Assembly (NCBI RefSeq): GCF_003626655.1
Contig: NZ_RBAN01000004.1
Span: 744,001 to 808,000, forward strand
DNA from: Micromonospora costi
GTDB lineage: Bacteria; Actinomycetota; Actinomycetes; Mycobacteriales; Micromonosporaceae
Direction: 5' to 3'
DNA: 64,000 bases
The notes under the pieces are model-generated. The model saw nothing but the letters and a program-made list of their open reading frames with translations, did not search any database and was not told the origin of the DNA. Shown piece after piece: positions 16,369-24,710 of the stretch. Made by a program: the position numbers and the translations under genes. How positions within the stretch are numbered: the first letter of the stretch is position 1; each line of letters begins with the position of its first letter.

Positions 16369-17564
16369 AGCGCCTCCCCCGCCGCGGCGTACGGGATGTC
16401 CGCCACCACCCGGAACCCGCCCTCTGGCCGCGGCCCGGTGGTCAGCGTGCCGCCGTACATCGTCACCCGCTCGCGCATGCCGATCAGGCCCTGCCCGACG
16501 GCCCGCCGCCCGGACGGCCGCGGCGCACGGCCGTCGTCCACGACCTCGATGTGCACGCCGTCGTCGCGCCCCTGCACCGTCACCCGACAGCGACCGGCGT
16601 TGGCATGCTTCACCACGTTTGTGAGCGACTCCTGCACGATGCGGAAGACGGTGAGGTCGACGGCCTGCGGCAGGTCGCCGACGCGGTCCAGCCGCAGATC
16701 CACCCGCAGCCCGGCCGACCGGAGCCGGTCGGTCAGCTCGGACAGGTCGGCCGTACCGGGCGACGGGCCGAGTTCGGCGGCCGGCTCGCCGTCCGAGCGC
16801 AGCACGTCGAGCAGCCGACGGATCTCGGTGAGCGCCGACCGGCTGGTGCGTTCGATGGTCACCAGGGCGGCCCGCGTCTCCTCCGGCCGTTCGGCGGCGA
16901 CGTGGTTGGCCACGGTCGCCTTCACCGCGATCAGGCTGATGCTGTGCCCCACGATGTCGTGCAGCTCCCGCGCGATGCGCAGCCGCTCGGCGGCCACCGC
17001 GTCGCGCGCCAGGCCGCGGGCGACGTCGGCTTGGACCGCCCGGCGCCAGCGGACCAGCCGGCCGGTGGCCCACGCCACGGTCACCGGCACGACGACCATG
17101 CCCAGCTCGACGGTCCACCACAACGGCGCCTCGCTGGCCGGCGCGTCGGCGGGACCGATCCCGGCCCGCTCGTACAGCCACGGGATCGTGGCCGCCGGCG
17201 CGGCCAGGCCGCCGGTCAGGGCGAGCGCCGCGGCCACGTGCCCTGCCACGGTGGCCGCCGTGTAGACCGAGAGCACCACGGGCAGGTAGCTCACCCAGAT
17301 GACACCGGCTCCCACCACGCCGAACGCGGTCGCCGTCGCGGCGGCCACCGTCACGCAGCCGAGAACCGGTAGCGGCCACCGGCGGCGGACCGCCAACGGA
17401 AGCGCCACTGCGGCGCTGGCCAGCCACGCCACCCACACCGGGCCGGTGAAGGCCGGGCCGGGCGGTTCGAGGGTGGCGTAGGCGACCAGAAACAGCAGTA
17501 CGCCGGCGACCGCGGCGTCCACCGCGGTGCGGCGTACCTCGGATCCGGTGGGTCTGGCGCGCAC
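16365..17564 (-). CDS. Sensor histidine kinase, DesK/NarL type
   Basis: A 399-residue kinase with five to six hydrophobic segments in residues 12-170 and no large external domain, so it probably senses within or through the membrane. The phospho-acceptor is in LRIARELHDIVGHSISLIAVK (about residue 208), followed by the GHKL domain with RIVQESLTNVVKHANAG and RAVGQGLIGMRERV. The start is the GTG at 17564; a GATATA box lies 10 bases upstream on the minus strand, so the message may be nearly leaderless. The divergent ABC exporter starts at 17674, 109 bp away. That gap holds ACGGTC and GACCGT arms 14 bases apart (17582-17607). Confidence 0.92.
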   Translation of the reverse strand: MRARPTGSEVRRTAVDAAVAGVLLFLVAYATLEPPGPAFTGPVWVAWLASAAVALPLAVRRRWPLPVLGCVTVAAATATAFGVVGAGVIWVSYLPVVLSVYTAATVAGHVAAALALTGGLAAPAATIPWLYERAGIGPADAPASEAPLWWTVELGMVVVPVTVAWATGRLVRWRRAVQADVARGLARDAVAAERLRIARELHDIVGHSISLIAVKATVANHVAAERPEETRAALVTIERTSRSALTEIRRLLDVLRSDGEPAAELGPSPGTADLSELTDRLRSAGLRVDLRLDRVGDLPQAVDLTVFRIVQESLTNVVKHANAGRCRVTVQGRDDGVHIEVVDDGRAPRPSGRRAVGQGLIGMRERVTMYGGTLTTGPRPEGGFRVVADIPYAAAGEAL

Positions 17565-17673
17565 GGGCTCACGCTATATCGACGGTCGGCGCACGGCGTC
17601 TGACCGTGGTAGGACATCGGTTCCCGACCCTGGCCAGACGCGCGCGGATCCCCCGCCGCGGAACCATTTCCGC

Positions 17674-18591
17674 ATGATCCTGGTACGGAAGTTGACCAAG
17701 CGGTACGGGCAGACGCTGGCACTGGACAACCTGTCGTTCGAGGTCCGACCGGGAGCGGTGACCGGCTTTCTCGGGCCGAACGGCGCCGGCAAGTCCACCG
17801 CCCTGCGCATCATCCTCGGCCTGCACCATCCGACCTCCGGCGAGGCACTGATAGGCGGCCGGCGCTACGACCGGATCCGCCACCCGATGCGCGAGGTGGG
17901 CGCGGTGCTCGACGCCAACGCCGCCCACCCCGGCCGCAGCGCCGTCCACCATCTCGCCTGCCTGGCGCGGAGCAACCGCATCGGCAGGGCCCGGGTGAGG
18001 GCGGTCCTCGACCAGGTCGGTCTGGCCGACGTGGCACACAAGCGGGTGGGCGGGTTCTCCCTCGGCATGCGCCAGCGCCTCGGAATCGCCGCGGCGCTGC
18101 TCGGCGACCCGGCCGTGGTCCTGCTCGACGAGCCGATCAACGGGCTCGACGCCACCGGCATCCGCTGGATCCGCTCCGCCCTGCGGACCCTCGCCGCGGA
18201 GGGACGTACCGTGCTGCTGTCCAGCCACCTGATGAGCGAGATGGCGCTCACCGTCGACGACGTGCTGATCATCGGCCGGGGCCGCCTGCTCGCCGAGACC
18301 TCCATGACCGAGATGCGCGACCGGTTCGAACGCGACGTGCTCGTGCGTTCCCCCCGGGCCGCCGACCTCGCCGCCGTCCTGACCGGCCTCGGCGCGTCCG
18401 TCACCGCCGTGGAGACCGACACGTTCGTCGCGGCCGGCGTCGACGCCCCCGCCATCGCCGCCGCCGCCGCGGCGGCGGCGATTCCCGTCCACGGGCTGAC
18501 GTCACGCGGCGCCACGCTCGAGGACGTCTACCTGCAGATGACCGGCGAGGCGGTCGAGTACCGCAGCACCGAGAGGACGGCACAGTCATGA
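17674..18591 (+). CDS. ABC transporter ATP-binding protein (BcrA-like)
   Basis: A 305-residue ATPase of the drug/bacteriocin-export type. Walker A GPNGAGKST, signature FSLGMRQRLGIAAAL, Walker B LLDEPINGLDATGIRWIR and the SSHLMSEM switch region are present. The NGLDATGIRW form marks the subfamily that pairs with ABC-2 permeases and is shared with the ATPase at 30705. A C-terminal extension of about 80 residues includes an eight-alanine run at about 262-269 whose DNA is a 29-bp dyad. The ATG at 17674 is preferred; earlier in-frame starts lie in the divergent promoter. It overlaps the permease by ATGA. Confidence 0.92.
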   Translation: MILVRKLTKRYGQTLALDNLSFEVRPGAVTGFLGPNGAGKSTALRIILGLHHPTSGEALIGGRRYDRIRHPMREVGAVLDANAAHPGRSAVHHLACLARSNRIGRARVRAVLDQVGLADVAHKRVGGFSLGMRQRLGIAAALLGDPAVVLLDEPINGLDATGIRWIRSALRTLAAEGRTVLLSSHLMSEMALTVDDVLIIGRGRLLAETSMTEMRDRFERDVLVRSPRAADLAAVLTGLGASVTAVETDTFVAAGVDAPAIAAAAAAAAIPVHGLTSRGATLEDVYLQMTGEAVEYRSTERTAQS

Positions 18592-19433
18592 CCACAATGA
18601 CCCGCCCCGGCACGGCCGACAGCAGCCGCGCGCCGGCACCGGCCGTACGACGCTCCCAGCTGTGGCGCGACGCCGTGGCCGCCGAGTGGCTGAAGCTGCG
18701 GACGCTGCGGTCGACGTACGCGTTCCTCGCCGGCGGCGCCGCCGCGACCCTGCTCGGAATGCTGATCCTGTTCCTGCTCGTCGGCTCCTTCGACGGCGCG
18801 AGCGCGGCGGAGCAGGCGAACTACGAGACGGCCGACCTGACCGTGGTGGTCATGCCGTTCGTGACGTTCTTCCTCGCCTCGATCGCCGCCATGTCGATCA
18901 CCACGGAGTTCACCACCGGCTCCATCGGCCCCGGCCTGCTGGCCGTGCCGCAGCGCCGGATCCTGCTGGGCGCGAAGGCCACGACGGCGGCCGCGGTGGG
19001 CCTGATCGGCGGACTGCTGTTCGCGCTGCTCGCCCTCGCCGGCGCGACACTCCTGCTGGGCGACCGTCCCGCGCCCCTGAACCCGTGGCCGAGCTGGACG
19101 CACGCCCTGCCGACGGTGGCCTGCGCGGCGCTCGTCGTGATGGTCACCAGCATCGTGGCCCTGGGTCTCGGGGTCGTGCTGCGCTCGACCGCGTCGGCGC
19201 TGGTGACGCTGGGCGGCCTCGTCCTGGTGGCCCCGGTGTTCGCGCACTTCCTGCCGACGACGTGGCACCTCCGGTTCGCCTCGGTCCTCCTGCCGAACCT
19301 GACGCCGCAGCTCGCGGGCGCCGACCACCCGTACCTGCTGTCGCCGGCCGGAGCGCTGGTCATGCTGCTCGCGTACGTGGGCGTCGCGCTCGGCGCCGGA
19401 CTGATCGCCTTCGGCCGCCGCGACGCGACCTGA
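18588..19433 (+). CDS. ABC-2 type permease
   Basis: A 281-residue membrane protein with six hydrophobic segments (about 45-70, 90-112, 135-160, 175-205, 210-230 and 255-276) and a cytoplasmic N-terminus. The EWLKLRTLRSTYAFL entry and the terminal FGRRDAT are characteristic of ABC-2 permeases in actinomycetes, where the C-terminal RRD motif recurs (compare 29321 and 29959). It partners the ATPase at 17674, from which it starts by ATGA overlap. Together they probably export a hydrophobic compound or peptide; the substrate is unknown. A hairpin follows the stop. Confidence 0.9.
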   Translation: MTTMTRPGTADSSRAPAPAVRRSQLWRDAVAAEWLKLRTLRSTYAFLAGGAAATLLGMLILFLLVGSFDGASAAEQANYETADLTVVVMPFVTFFLASIAAMSITTEFTTGSIGPGLLAVPQRRILLGAKATTAAAVGLIGGLLFALLALAGATLLLGDRPAPLNPWPSWTHALPTVACAALVVMVTSIVALGLGVVLRSTASALVTLGGLVLVAPVFAHFLPTTWHLRFASVLLPNLTPQLAGADHPYLLSPAGALVMLLAYVGVALGAGLIAFGRRDAT

Positions 19434-19460
19434 CCCGTCGTGCCGGTTGCACAATGGGCG

Positions 19461-19510
19461 CGGTCAGCCGCCCCACCGGCCGCCCCGCGGCACGGCGGCG
19501 CGGCTGACCG
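19461..19510. terminator. Hairpin between convergent permease and methyltransferase genes
   Basis: CGGTCAGCCGC (19461-19471) pairs exactly with GCGGCTGACCG (19500-19510) around a 28-base loop. It lies between stops at 19433 and 19532 and may end transcription both ways. Confidence 0.55.
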
Positions 19511-19531
19511 GAACGCGGCGGGGAGGCGTGG

Positions 19532-20182
19532 TCACACCGGTCTGCGGTGGGCCTTGACGACCACGTCCCGGATGCTCGTGCCGGTCGAGCCGTGCGTGAG
19601 GTGCCGGGTCCTCGACTCGGCGACGTCGACGTCCCACAGTTGCGGGGCCAATGCGCCGGTCACCGCGTCGAGCCCGATCGACGCCCGCTCCGGGGCATGG
19701 GCGGCCGAGTGCTCGTCGGCGTGGTCGTGGCCGACGACGAGGAGCGTGCCCCCGGGTGCGACGGCACCCGCCAGACGGGCCACGAACGCGCTGAAGGGCA
19801 CCCTCGGGTGGACGTACTGGCTGACCACCAGGTCGTAACGCCGGGGCGGCTGCCAGGTGGTCAGGTCGGCCACGACCCAGGTAATGCGCGACGCGGCCTC
19901 GGGGTCCAGGTTCGCGGCGCGGTCCGTGGCCTCGTCGACGGCCGTCGCGGAGACGTCGACCGCCGTCACCTGCCAGCCGCGCCGGGCCAGCCAGACGGCG
20001 TCGGCACCGCGGCCGCAACCCGCGTCGAGCGCCGTCCCCGCGGGAAGGTCGGACGCCTCGGCCACGAGCTGCGGGCCTGGCGAGTCGTGGCCCGTCGGGT
20101 GGCTCCGGTAGTGCTGCTCCCACCACTGCGGCCCGAAGGCGGGCTGGTCCTCGGGGCCGGGGTGGTCGTGGTGCTCGCTCAC
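19532..20182 (-). CDS. Class I SAM-dependent methyltransferase
   Basis: A 216-residue cytoplasmic methyltransferase. Motif I LDAGCGRGADAVWLARRGWQVTAVDVS (about 55-82) binds S-adenosylmethionine; later WVVADLTTW and LVVSQYVHP fit motifs II and III. The start WWEQHYRSHP matches the TehB/thiopurine-methyltransferase-like group, often linked to detoxification of oxyanions or small electrophiles, but the substrate is not proven. The GTG at 20182 has AGGAGG seven bases upstream. It is divergent from an XRE-cupin regulator at 20292, which is the likely controller. Confidence 0.88.
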   Translation of the reverse strand: MSEHHDHPGPEDQPAFGPQWWEQHYRSHPTGHDSPGPQLVAEASDLPAGTALDAGCGRGADAVWLARRGWQVTAVDVSATAVDEATDRAANLDPEAASRITWVVADLTTWQPPRRYDLVVSQYVHPRVPFSAFVARLAGAVAPGGTLLVVGHDHADEHSAAHAPERASIGLDAVTGALAPQLWDVDVAESRTRHLTHGSTGTSIRDVVVKAHRRPV

Positions 20183-20244
20183 GGCGGGCCTCCTGTGCGG
20201 GGAGAGGGTTGCGGTGTTCAACGGTAGGGGCTGATTCGGTAGCG

Positions 20245-20270
20245 GCAAGACTCCTTGCAGTTTTGGCAAG
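20245..20270. promoter_or_regulatory. Triple half-site operator upstream of XRE-cupin gene
   Basis: GCAAG (20245-20249), CTTGC (20254-20258) and GCAAG (20266-20270) make overlapping inverted repeats. A possible promoter overlaps them: TTGCAG at 20255-20260 and TTAGCG at 20278-20283, with a 17-base spacer, which would give a near-leaderless message at the ATG 20292. Confidence 0.4.
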
Positions 20271-20291
20271 ATGAGGGTTAGCGTGGCGGTC

Positions 20292-20885
20292 ATGTCCGAG
20301 GTCGACCTGTCAGACGTCGTCCGCCAGCGCATCCGCGGGTTGCGGCAGGCCCGCGGGTGGAGCCTCGACGTCCTCGCCGCCCGATGCCGCATCAGTCCGT
20401 CGACACTGAGCCGGATCGAGACCGGTAACCGCCGGATCGACCTCGACCAGCTCGTCGCGCTCGCACGGGCGCTCGGCACCACGATCGACCACCTCGTGGA
20501 GCCCGTCGACGACGCCGACGTGATCATCCGGCCCATGCAGCACCAGGAACCGGGCCTGACCACGTGGGTGCTCTCCCGCGACACCGCACAGCACGGGGGC
20601 CGCCTGGTGGCCAAGATGAGGATCACCCCCGAGCGGCGCTCCGGCCCCGGGCACCTGGCCGTCCACCCGGGGCGCGAATGGTTCACCGTGCTCAGCGGCA
20701 CCGCGCTGCTGCACCTCGGCGAGCGGCAGGTGACGATCGGCGTCGGCGAGGCGGCGGAGTTCTCCACCATGACGCCCCACTCGATCGGCGCGCTGGGCGG
20801 GCCCGTGGAGATCCTCACCATGTTCGACCAGGAGGGCGAGCGGGCCCACGCCGAATCGTCCAGCGAGGCGCCGGGCCGGCGCTGA
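20292..20885 (+). CDS. XRE-family regulator with C-terminal cupin domain
   Basis: A 197-residue regulator. The helix-turn-helix is at about 8-65 (LRQARGWSLDVLAARCRISPSTLSRIETGNRRIDL), followed by a cupin barrel from about 100 to 180 (HLAVHPGREWFTVLSGTALLHLGERQVTIGVGEAAEF), which binds the effector. The ATG at 20292 is preferred to one at 20271 because the earlier start would fall in the operator. The gene is divergent from the methyltransferase gene and the GCAAG half-sites lie between them, so it probably controls both. The ligand is unknown. Confidence 0.88.
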   Translation: MSEVDLSDVVRQRIRGLRQARGWSLDVLAARCRISPSTLSRIETGNRRIDLDQLVALARALGTTIDHLVEPVDDADVIIRPMQHQEPGLTTWVLSRDTAQHGGRLVAKMRITPERRSGPGHLAVHPGREWFTVLSGTALLHLGERQVTIGVGEAAEFSTMTPHSIGALGGPVEILTMFDQEGERAHAESSSEAPGRR

Positions 20886-20926
20886 CCGGCGAGCCGCCTC
20901 TCGGGCGGCACGAACGTGGCGGGTGC

Positions 20927-21157
20927 TCACGGAACGGTGTCGGAGTAGACCTCGACGTCGTAGATCAGCTGGACGTTGCGCCGGCCGTTCGTGATGCCGA
21001 CGAAGATCGGGTCGCCGGCCGGGGTGCGGCCCTGTCGCCACACCTGTTCCCGGGCCGCTTCCTGCGACTCGCGATGGTTCCTGCCCTCCTGGTGCAGGTG
21101 CAGGACGCGACGGGCGGTGGTCCGGTCGCTGTCGAGGTGCACTCGCAGTAGAGGCAT
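20927..21157 (-). CDS. Small hypothetical protein, 76 aa
   Basis: A short soluble protein, acidic at the C-terminus (QLIYDVEVYSDTVP) and basic in the middle, with no membrane segment. The start is the ATG at 21157, followed by codons with the high GC third-position bias of neighbouring genes. It converges with the XRE gene, 41 bp between stops. I do not recognise a family; it could be a small regulatory or toxin-like protein but nothing in the sequence shows this. Confidence 0.6.
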   Translation of the reverse strand: MPLLRVHLDSDRTTARRVLHLHQEGRNHRESQEAAREQVWRQGRTPAGDPIFVGITNGRRNVQLIYDVEVYSDTVP

Positions 21158-21252
21158 GTCGTGACCCCCTTGCCGACCGTGGAACCAGCCCTTCCTATGT
21201 TCGGTCAGCTTACCGTCGTTAAGTTGCCTGTCTACCGTACTAGAGTGGCTTC

Positions 21253-21990
21253 ATGACCACCGCAGAGCCGGATGCGCCGACGACGCCCACGGCGGAGCCA
21301 CGGCCCAGCCGCACTCCGCTGCCGGTATGGCTACGGGCGGAGCCGCCACGCGTCCGGCGCAAACCGCCGCTGAGCCTTGAGTCGATCGTGGACGCGGCGG
21401 TGGCCGTGCTCGACGCGCACGGCATCGAGGGCCTGACGATGCGCAGCCTCGCCCAGCGGCTCGACGTGACGGCCACCGCGTTGTACTGGCACGTGAGGAC
21501 GAAGGACGACGTCCTGGACCTGGCCGTCGACCGGATCTTCGGCGACGTGCCCGTTCCCGATGTGAGCGACGACTGGCGAGAGGACATCCGCGTCCTCGTC
21601 CGAGGCTGGCGTGGCGCCATGCTGGGCCACCCCTGGGCACCACGGCTGATCGGACGTCCGATGCTCGGGCCCAACGTCCTGGCCCGCACCGAGTTCCTGC
21701 AATCGGCACTGGTGCGCGGCGGCTGCCGCGGATTCCCGCTCGCGGTAGCCACGCGGACGCTGGCCAACTACGTCATCGGCGCCTCGCTCACCGAAGCCAC
21801 GTGGCGCCAGACCACGGACCCCGACGCGAGGGCCGCGGCCCGCGACCACGTCGCCGCGAGCGCCGACGCCTACCCGACCCTCCACGCCTCCGGCCATCTC
21901 GACGACACCCGATGGGACGACGACCTGCTGTTCGAGGAAGGCCTCAACGGGATCCTCCGGACCGCAGCACCGCCAGGGGCACCGGACTGA
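21253..21990 (+). CDS. TetR-family regulator with TetR_C_1-like domain
   Basis: A 245-residue regulator with a proline-rich N-terminus of about 45 residues before the helix-turn-helix (LSLESIVDAAVAVLDAHGIEGLTMRSLAQRLDVTATALYWHVRTKDDVL, about 48-95). The YWHVRTKDDVLDLAVD form is typical of the TetR proteins that regulate drug-efflux genes. Residues 105-240 form the ligand-binding part. A TAGAGT box ends six bases before the ATG, so the message may be leaderless. TACCGT occurs twice (21211-21216, 21233-21238) in the upstream region. No divergent partner other than the small hypothetical gene is seen, so its target is uncertain. Confidence 0.9.
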   Translation: MTTAEPDAPTTPTAEPRPSRTPLPVWLRAEPPRVRRKPPLSLESIVDAAVAVLDAHGIEGLTMRSLAQRLDVTATALYWHVRTKDDVLDLAVDRIFGDVPVPDVSDDWREDIRVLVRGWRGAMLGHPWAPRLIGRPMLGPNVLARTEFLQSALVRGGCRGFPLAVATRTLANYVIGASLTEATWRQTTDPDARAAARDHVAASADAYPTLHASGHLDDTRWDDDLLFEEGLNGILRTAAPPGAPD

Positions 21991-22022
21991 GCGCAGACAC
22001 CCGGGTCGATTCGCCGGGTGGC

Positions 22023-22313
22023 TCAGGCGGGACGGGTGGCCTTGCCGTCCAGCCACAGGGTGTCCGTGGCGTCGCGGTGCGAACCGGTCGAGCCGACGTG
22101 CTTCGTGCTGATCGTCGGCCCCTTCTTGATCACATGGACCAGGGCCATCGCGTGTCCCCGGCCGAGGTCGTACTCGTTCTTCAGCCAGTCGACGATCACA
22201 CCGGCCTTCACACCGTCCGCGTTGTAGCCGCGCGCCGTGGCCTCGTCGACCAGGGCGCGCGGGGTCTTGCCGGTCTTCTCCTCGATCGCGTCGAGGTACG
22301 CCTGGAAGGACAT
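22023..22313 (-). CDS. DUF4287-domain protein
   Basis: A 96-residue protein. The first half, SFQAYLDAIEEKTGKTPRALV, and GVIVDWLKNEYDLGRGHAMALVHVIKKG are the two conserved blocks of DUF4287, a short helical domain of unknown function often found alone in actinomycetes. It converges with the TetR gene, 32 bp between stops. No motif suggests an activity. The ATG at 22313 is the only reasonable start. Confidence 0.85.
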   Translation of the reverse strand: MSFQAYLDAIEEKTGKTPRALVDEATARGYNADGVKAGVIVDWLKNEYDLGRGHAMALVHVIKKGPTISTKHVGSTGSHRDATDTLWLDGKATRPA

Positions 22314-22527
22314 GCTCGTCGGTCTCCGATCGGTAGCGCGGTGCGCACGCCGCCACGCGACAGCCGTGACGGCTGTCGCGTCACGTCGTCGTCCTCGGCG
22401 GGTGGCGTGGTTGACGACAACCAGCCTTCACGGACGGGAGGAGACGATCAAGACGGGCACGGGCCACGATCGTTGCGCCAGAGACAACGATCAGGGACGG
22501 GCATGTGCGCAGACGCCGGCGATGGCG

Positions 22528-22908
22528 TCACCCTTCGCGTGACTGGGTCACGCCGAGAATGTTGCCCTCGCTGTCCTTGAACCAGGCGCCGCGCATCGCC
22601 GCGAACTCCGCGACACCGTTGGTGGTCTTGAGACCAGGGAGGTCGTACTCTTCGAACGTCACGCCACGCCCCCGGAGGTCCGCCATCTCGGCGTCGAGGT
22701 CGGCGACAGACCAGGCCGCCAACGTGTGTGGGGCCTGCCCGGCGTTGGCGGTGGGGTAGATGAAGAGCTGCGTCCCACCTGATTCGAGATGGACGGCGTC
22801 CTGGGTTTCACGAAGGACGGCGAGGCCCAGGGTGTCGCGATAGAAGGCCTTGGCCCTCTCGATGTCGCTCGCGGGTATGGCCGCCTGCACCGGAGCGTCG
22901 GTCAACAT
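22528..22908 (-). CDS. VOC-family protein
   Basis: A 126-residue protein with the vicinal oxygen chelate fold. The start QAAIPASDIERAKAFYRDTLGL and the end AAMRGAWFKDSEGNILGVTQ give the paired modules; the late acidic residue and early histidine/glutamine positions are the usual metal ligands, though the first is an alanine here, so metal-dependent catalysis is doubtful. Such single-domain VOC proteins may bind or modify antibiotics or other small molecules. The ATG at 22908 was used. Genes on either side are not clearly linked to it. Confidence 0.85.
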   Translation of the reverse strand: MLTDAPVQAAIPASDIERAKAFYRDTLGLAVLRETQDAVHLESGGTQLFIYPTANAGQAPHTLAAWSVADLDAEMADLRGRGVTFEEYDLPGLKTTNGVAEFAAMRGAWFKDSEGNILGVTQSREG

Positions 22909-22991
22909 GATGGCTCACCTCCTGCGCCAGCCTAATCAGCGCCGACCCCGCATGCTCCGTTTTGTCCCGCTTGGCCGTGCGTCGGTTGCCG

Positions 22992-23798
22992 TCAACTGCC
23001 GGCGCCCTGCGGCACGTACCCCTCGCCGAGCACCCGTCGCAGCCCGTACAGCAGGAGGCTCGCCACGATCGAGGTGGCTATGCCGATGAGCAGGCCGACG
23101 TACCACCGCTCCCGCGGATCGCGACCGGTCGGGCCCGGCGGCGGCGACTCGGCGGGATACCAGGGGCGTTCACGGGCGAGCCACCAGATCACTCCGAGGC
23201 CGAGCGGCACCCCGGTGAGCACCCAGAACCAGAACCACCGTGTGCCTCGGGCGGGGGCAGGCCCGAACACCAGCACCGTCAGGATGCCGAGCAGGAGCAG
23301 CATCGGCAGCGCCCGCAACGGCTGTAGGGCGTCGGCGCCTTGCCAACGCGGTTGCTGGCTGGCCGACTGCAACGCGTGGTCGAAGGCGGCAGCCTCCGGA
23401 CCCGGGTACCGCGTCGCGTCGAAGGATCCAGGGAAGACGGGGGTTGTGGAGCCGTCGTCGAACTCGGTGTAGTGCACCCGCCAGTCGCCCGTACGCCAGA
23501 GGAACAACGGCCCGGCACGGCCGGTGGATCGCGGCGCCCGTCCGCTGGTCCAACCCCACTGGCCGGTGCTGTCCCACCCGTCGGCCCACCGGTAGGACAG
23601 CATCCGGCCAGCGGACAGGTCCGAACTGGCCTGCGCCGTGCTCGCCTGACGCGGCGCCGACCACCAACTCGACGCCGCCCAGGCGACCCACAACACCACC
23701 AGGACGAGCCGCGCCAACCGCCACCACCGGCGTCCCGGACGCGGCTGTCCCGACCCCGTGATGTCCTGTCGTGCGACGTTCCCCGCCATGCTGGGCAT
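22992..23798 (-). CDS. Membrane protein with extracytoplasmic domain, unknown
   Basis: A 268-residue protein. A basic N-terminus leads to a transmembrane helix at about 29-48 (LARLVLVVLWVAWAASSWW), then a tryptophan- and aromatic-rich external domain to about residue 150, and three further hydrophobic segments near 165-185, 190-212 and 232-255. The start is taken at the ATG 23798; a GTG at 23816 and an ATG at 23789 are alternatives. I do not recognise a family and no catalytic motif is visible. Confidence 0.7.
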   Translation of the reverse strand: MPSMAGNVARQDITGSGQPRPGRRWWRLARLVLVVLWVAWAASSWWSAPRQASTAQASSDLSAGRMLSYRWADGWDSTGQWGWTSGRAPRSTGRAGPLFLWRTGDWRVHYTEFDDGSTTPVFPGSFDATRYPGPEAAAFDHALQSASQQPRWQGADALQPLRALPMLLLLGILTVLVFGPAPARGTRWFWFWVLTGVPLGLGVIWWLARERPWYPAESPPPGPTGRDPRERWYVGLLIGIATSIVASLLLYGLRRVLGEGYVPQGAGS

Positions 23799-23921
23799 CG
23801 TGTCAGCACGACGCACCCCCGGGCGACGGCGGCAGATCTCAGAATTCAGCCATCGACCTCCGTCGTACGCCCCCTCGACGGGAAGCGGGCGGCGCCGGCC
23901 GGCCCGAGAGCAGCGGCCGGT

Positions 23922-24710
23922 TCAGCTGGCGAGGTCGCGGCGGTTGAAGGAAACGACGGCGAGGGCACCGAGCACGATGATGGTGGCGAGGAGGATGCCC
24001 AGGTCGATCCATTGGAACCCGTTTCGCAGTGGTTGATTGCCGATGTAGTAGTGGAACGGGGAGAGGTAGCGGGCGCCGTCGGCGCCGATCTGAGGGGCGA
24101 CGGTGTCGGCCGCGTAGCAGAGGACACCCAGGACGGTGCTGCTGGCGAGGGCCGTCGCGCGACTGCCGGTGGCGGCGCCGACGGTGATGGCGATGGTCCC
24201 GAAGAGGGTCGCGAGCAGGCCGAGCGCCACGCATTGGGCGGCGAACTGCGCGATGGTGATGGTGTCGAGCCTGGCTCCGGTGCGGACGGCGAGCATGGCG
24301 AGCAGCACGACGGCGGCGAGAGTGAACGAGCCGATGGCGAGTGCGCCGAGGCGGTGCAGCACGAGTCGGGTGCGGCTGACGGGGTGGGAGAGCAGGAGGT
24401 CGAGGTAGCCGGCTTCCTCGTCGCCGGCGATGGCGCGGGTACCGGTGGCGATGCCGTAGATGACCGCGATGAGGGGCACGAGAATGCCGAAGACGCTGGA
24501 GCCGAGGTAGCCGGCGGCGCTGGCGATGTCCTCCATGTTGAGGGCTTCGCGTAGGGCCGGAGAGAAACCTTCGACGGCTTGTTCCATCGCGCCGTCCGCG
24601 ATCTGCGGGTAGAAGCTCGCGTACATGGCGCCGACGAGGGCGGTGCCGAGGGCGAAGCCGGCGAGACCCCGGCGGGAGTCCCAGAGGGTTTTCGTCAGGA
24701 CGTTAGGCAT
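23922..24710 (-). CDS. ABC-2 type permease
   Basis: A 262-residue membrane protein with six hydrophobic segments: about 16-32, 65-95, 120-140, 150-170, 180-200 and 240-258. The PLIAVIYGIATGTRAIAGDEEAGYLDLLLSHPVSR block is typical of permeases in the natural-product exporter family that includes the larger permease at 27204. The ATG at 24710 overlaps the ATPase stop by eight bases. It forms one exporter with the ATPase at 24703. Both are divergent from the GbsR/MarR regulator at 25708. The substrate is unknown. Confidence 0.88.
   Translation of the reverse strand: MPNVLTKTLWDSRRGLAGFALGTALVGAMYASFYPQIADGAMEQAVEGFSPALREALNMEDIASAAGYLGSSVFGILVPLIAVIYGIATGTRAIAGDEEAGYLDLLLSHPVSRTRLVLHRLGALAIGSFTLAAVVLLAMLAVRTGARLDTITIAQFAAQCVALGLLATLFGTIAITVGAATGSRATALASSTVLGVLCYAADTVAPQIGADGARYLSPFHYYIGNQPLRNGFQWIDLGILLATIIVLGALAVVSFNRRDLAS

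Noticed and set aside
17582..17607. ACGGTC and GACCGT arms between the second kinase and its ABC operon as an operator
   Set aside because: The arms are only six bases and 14 apart; this could be chance in GC-rich DNA, so it is mentioned only in the kinase entry.
18454..18482. Short GCC/GCG repeat as a CRISPR or microsatellite array
   Set aside because: It is in frame in an ABC ATPase and encodes alanines; no spacers or regular repeats exist.
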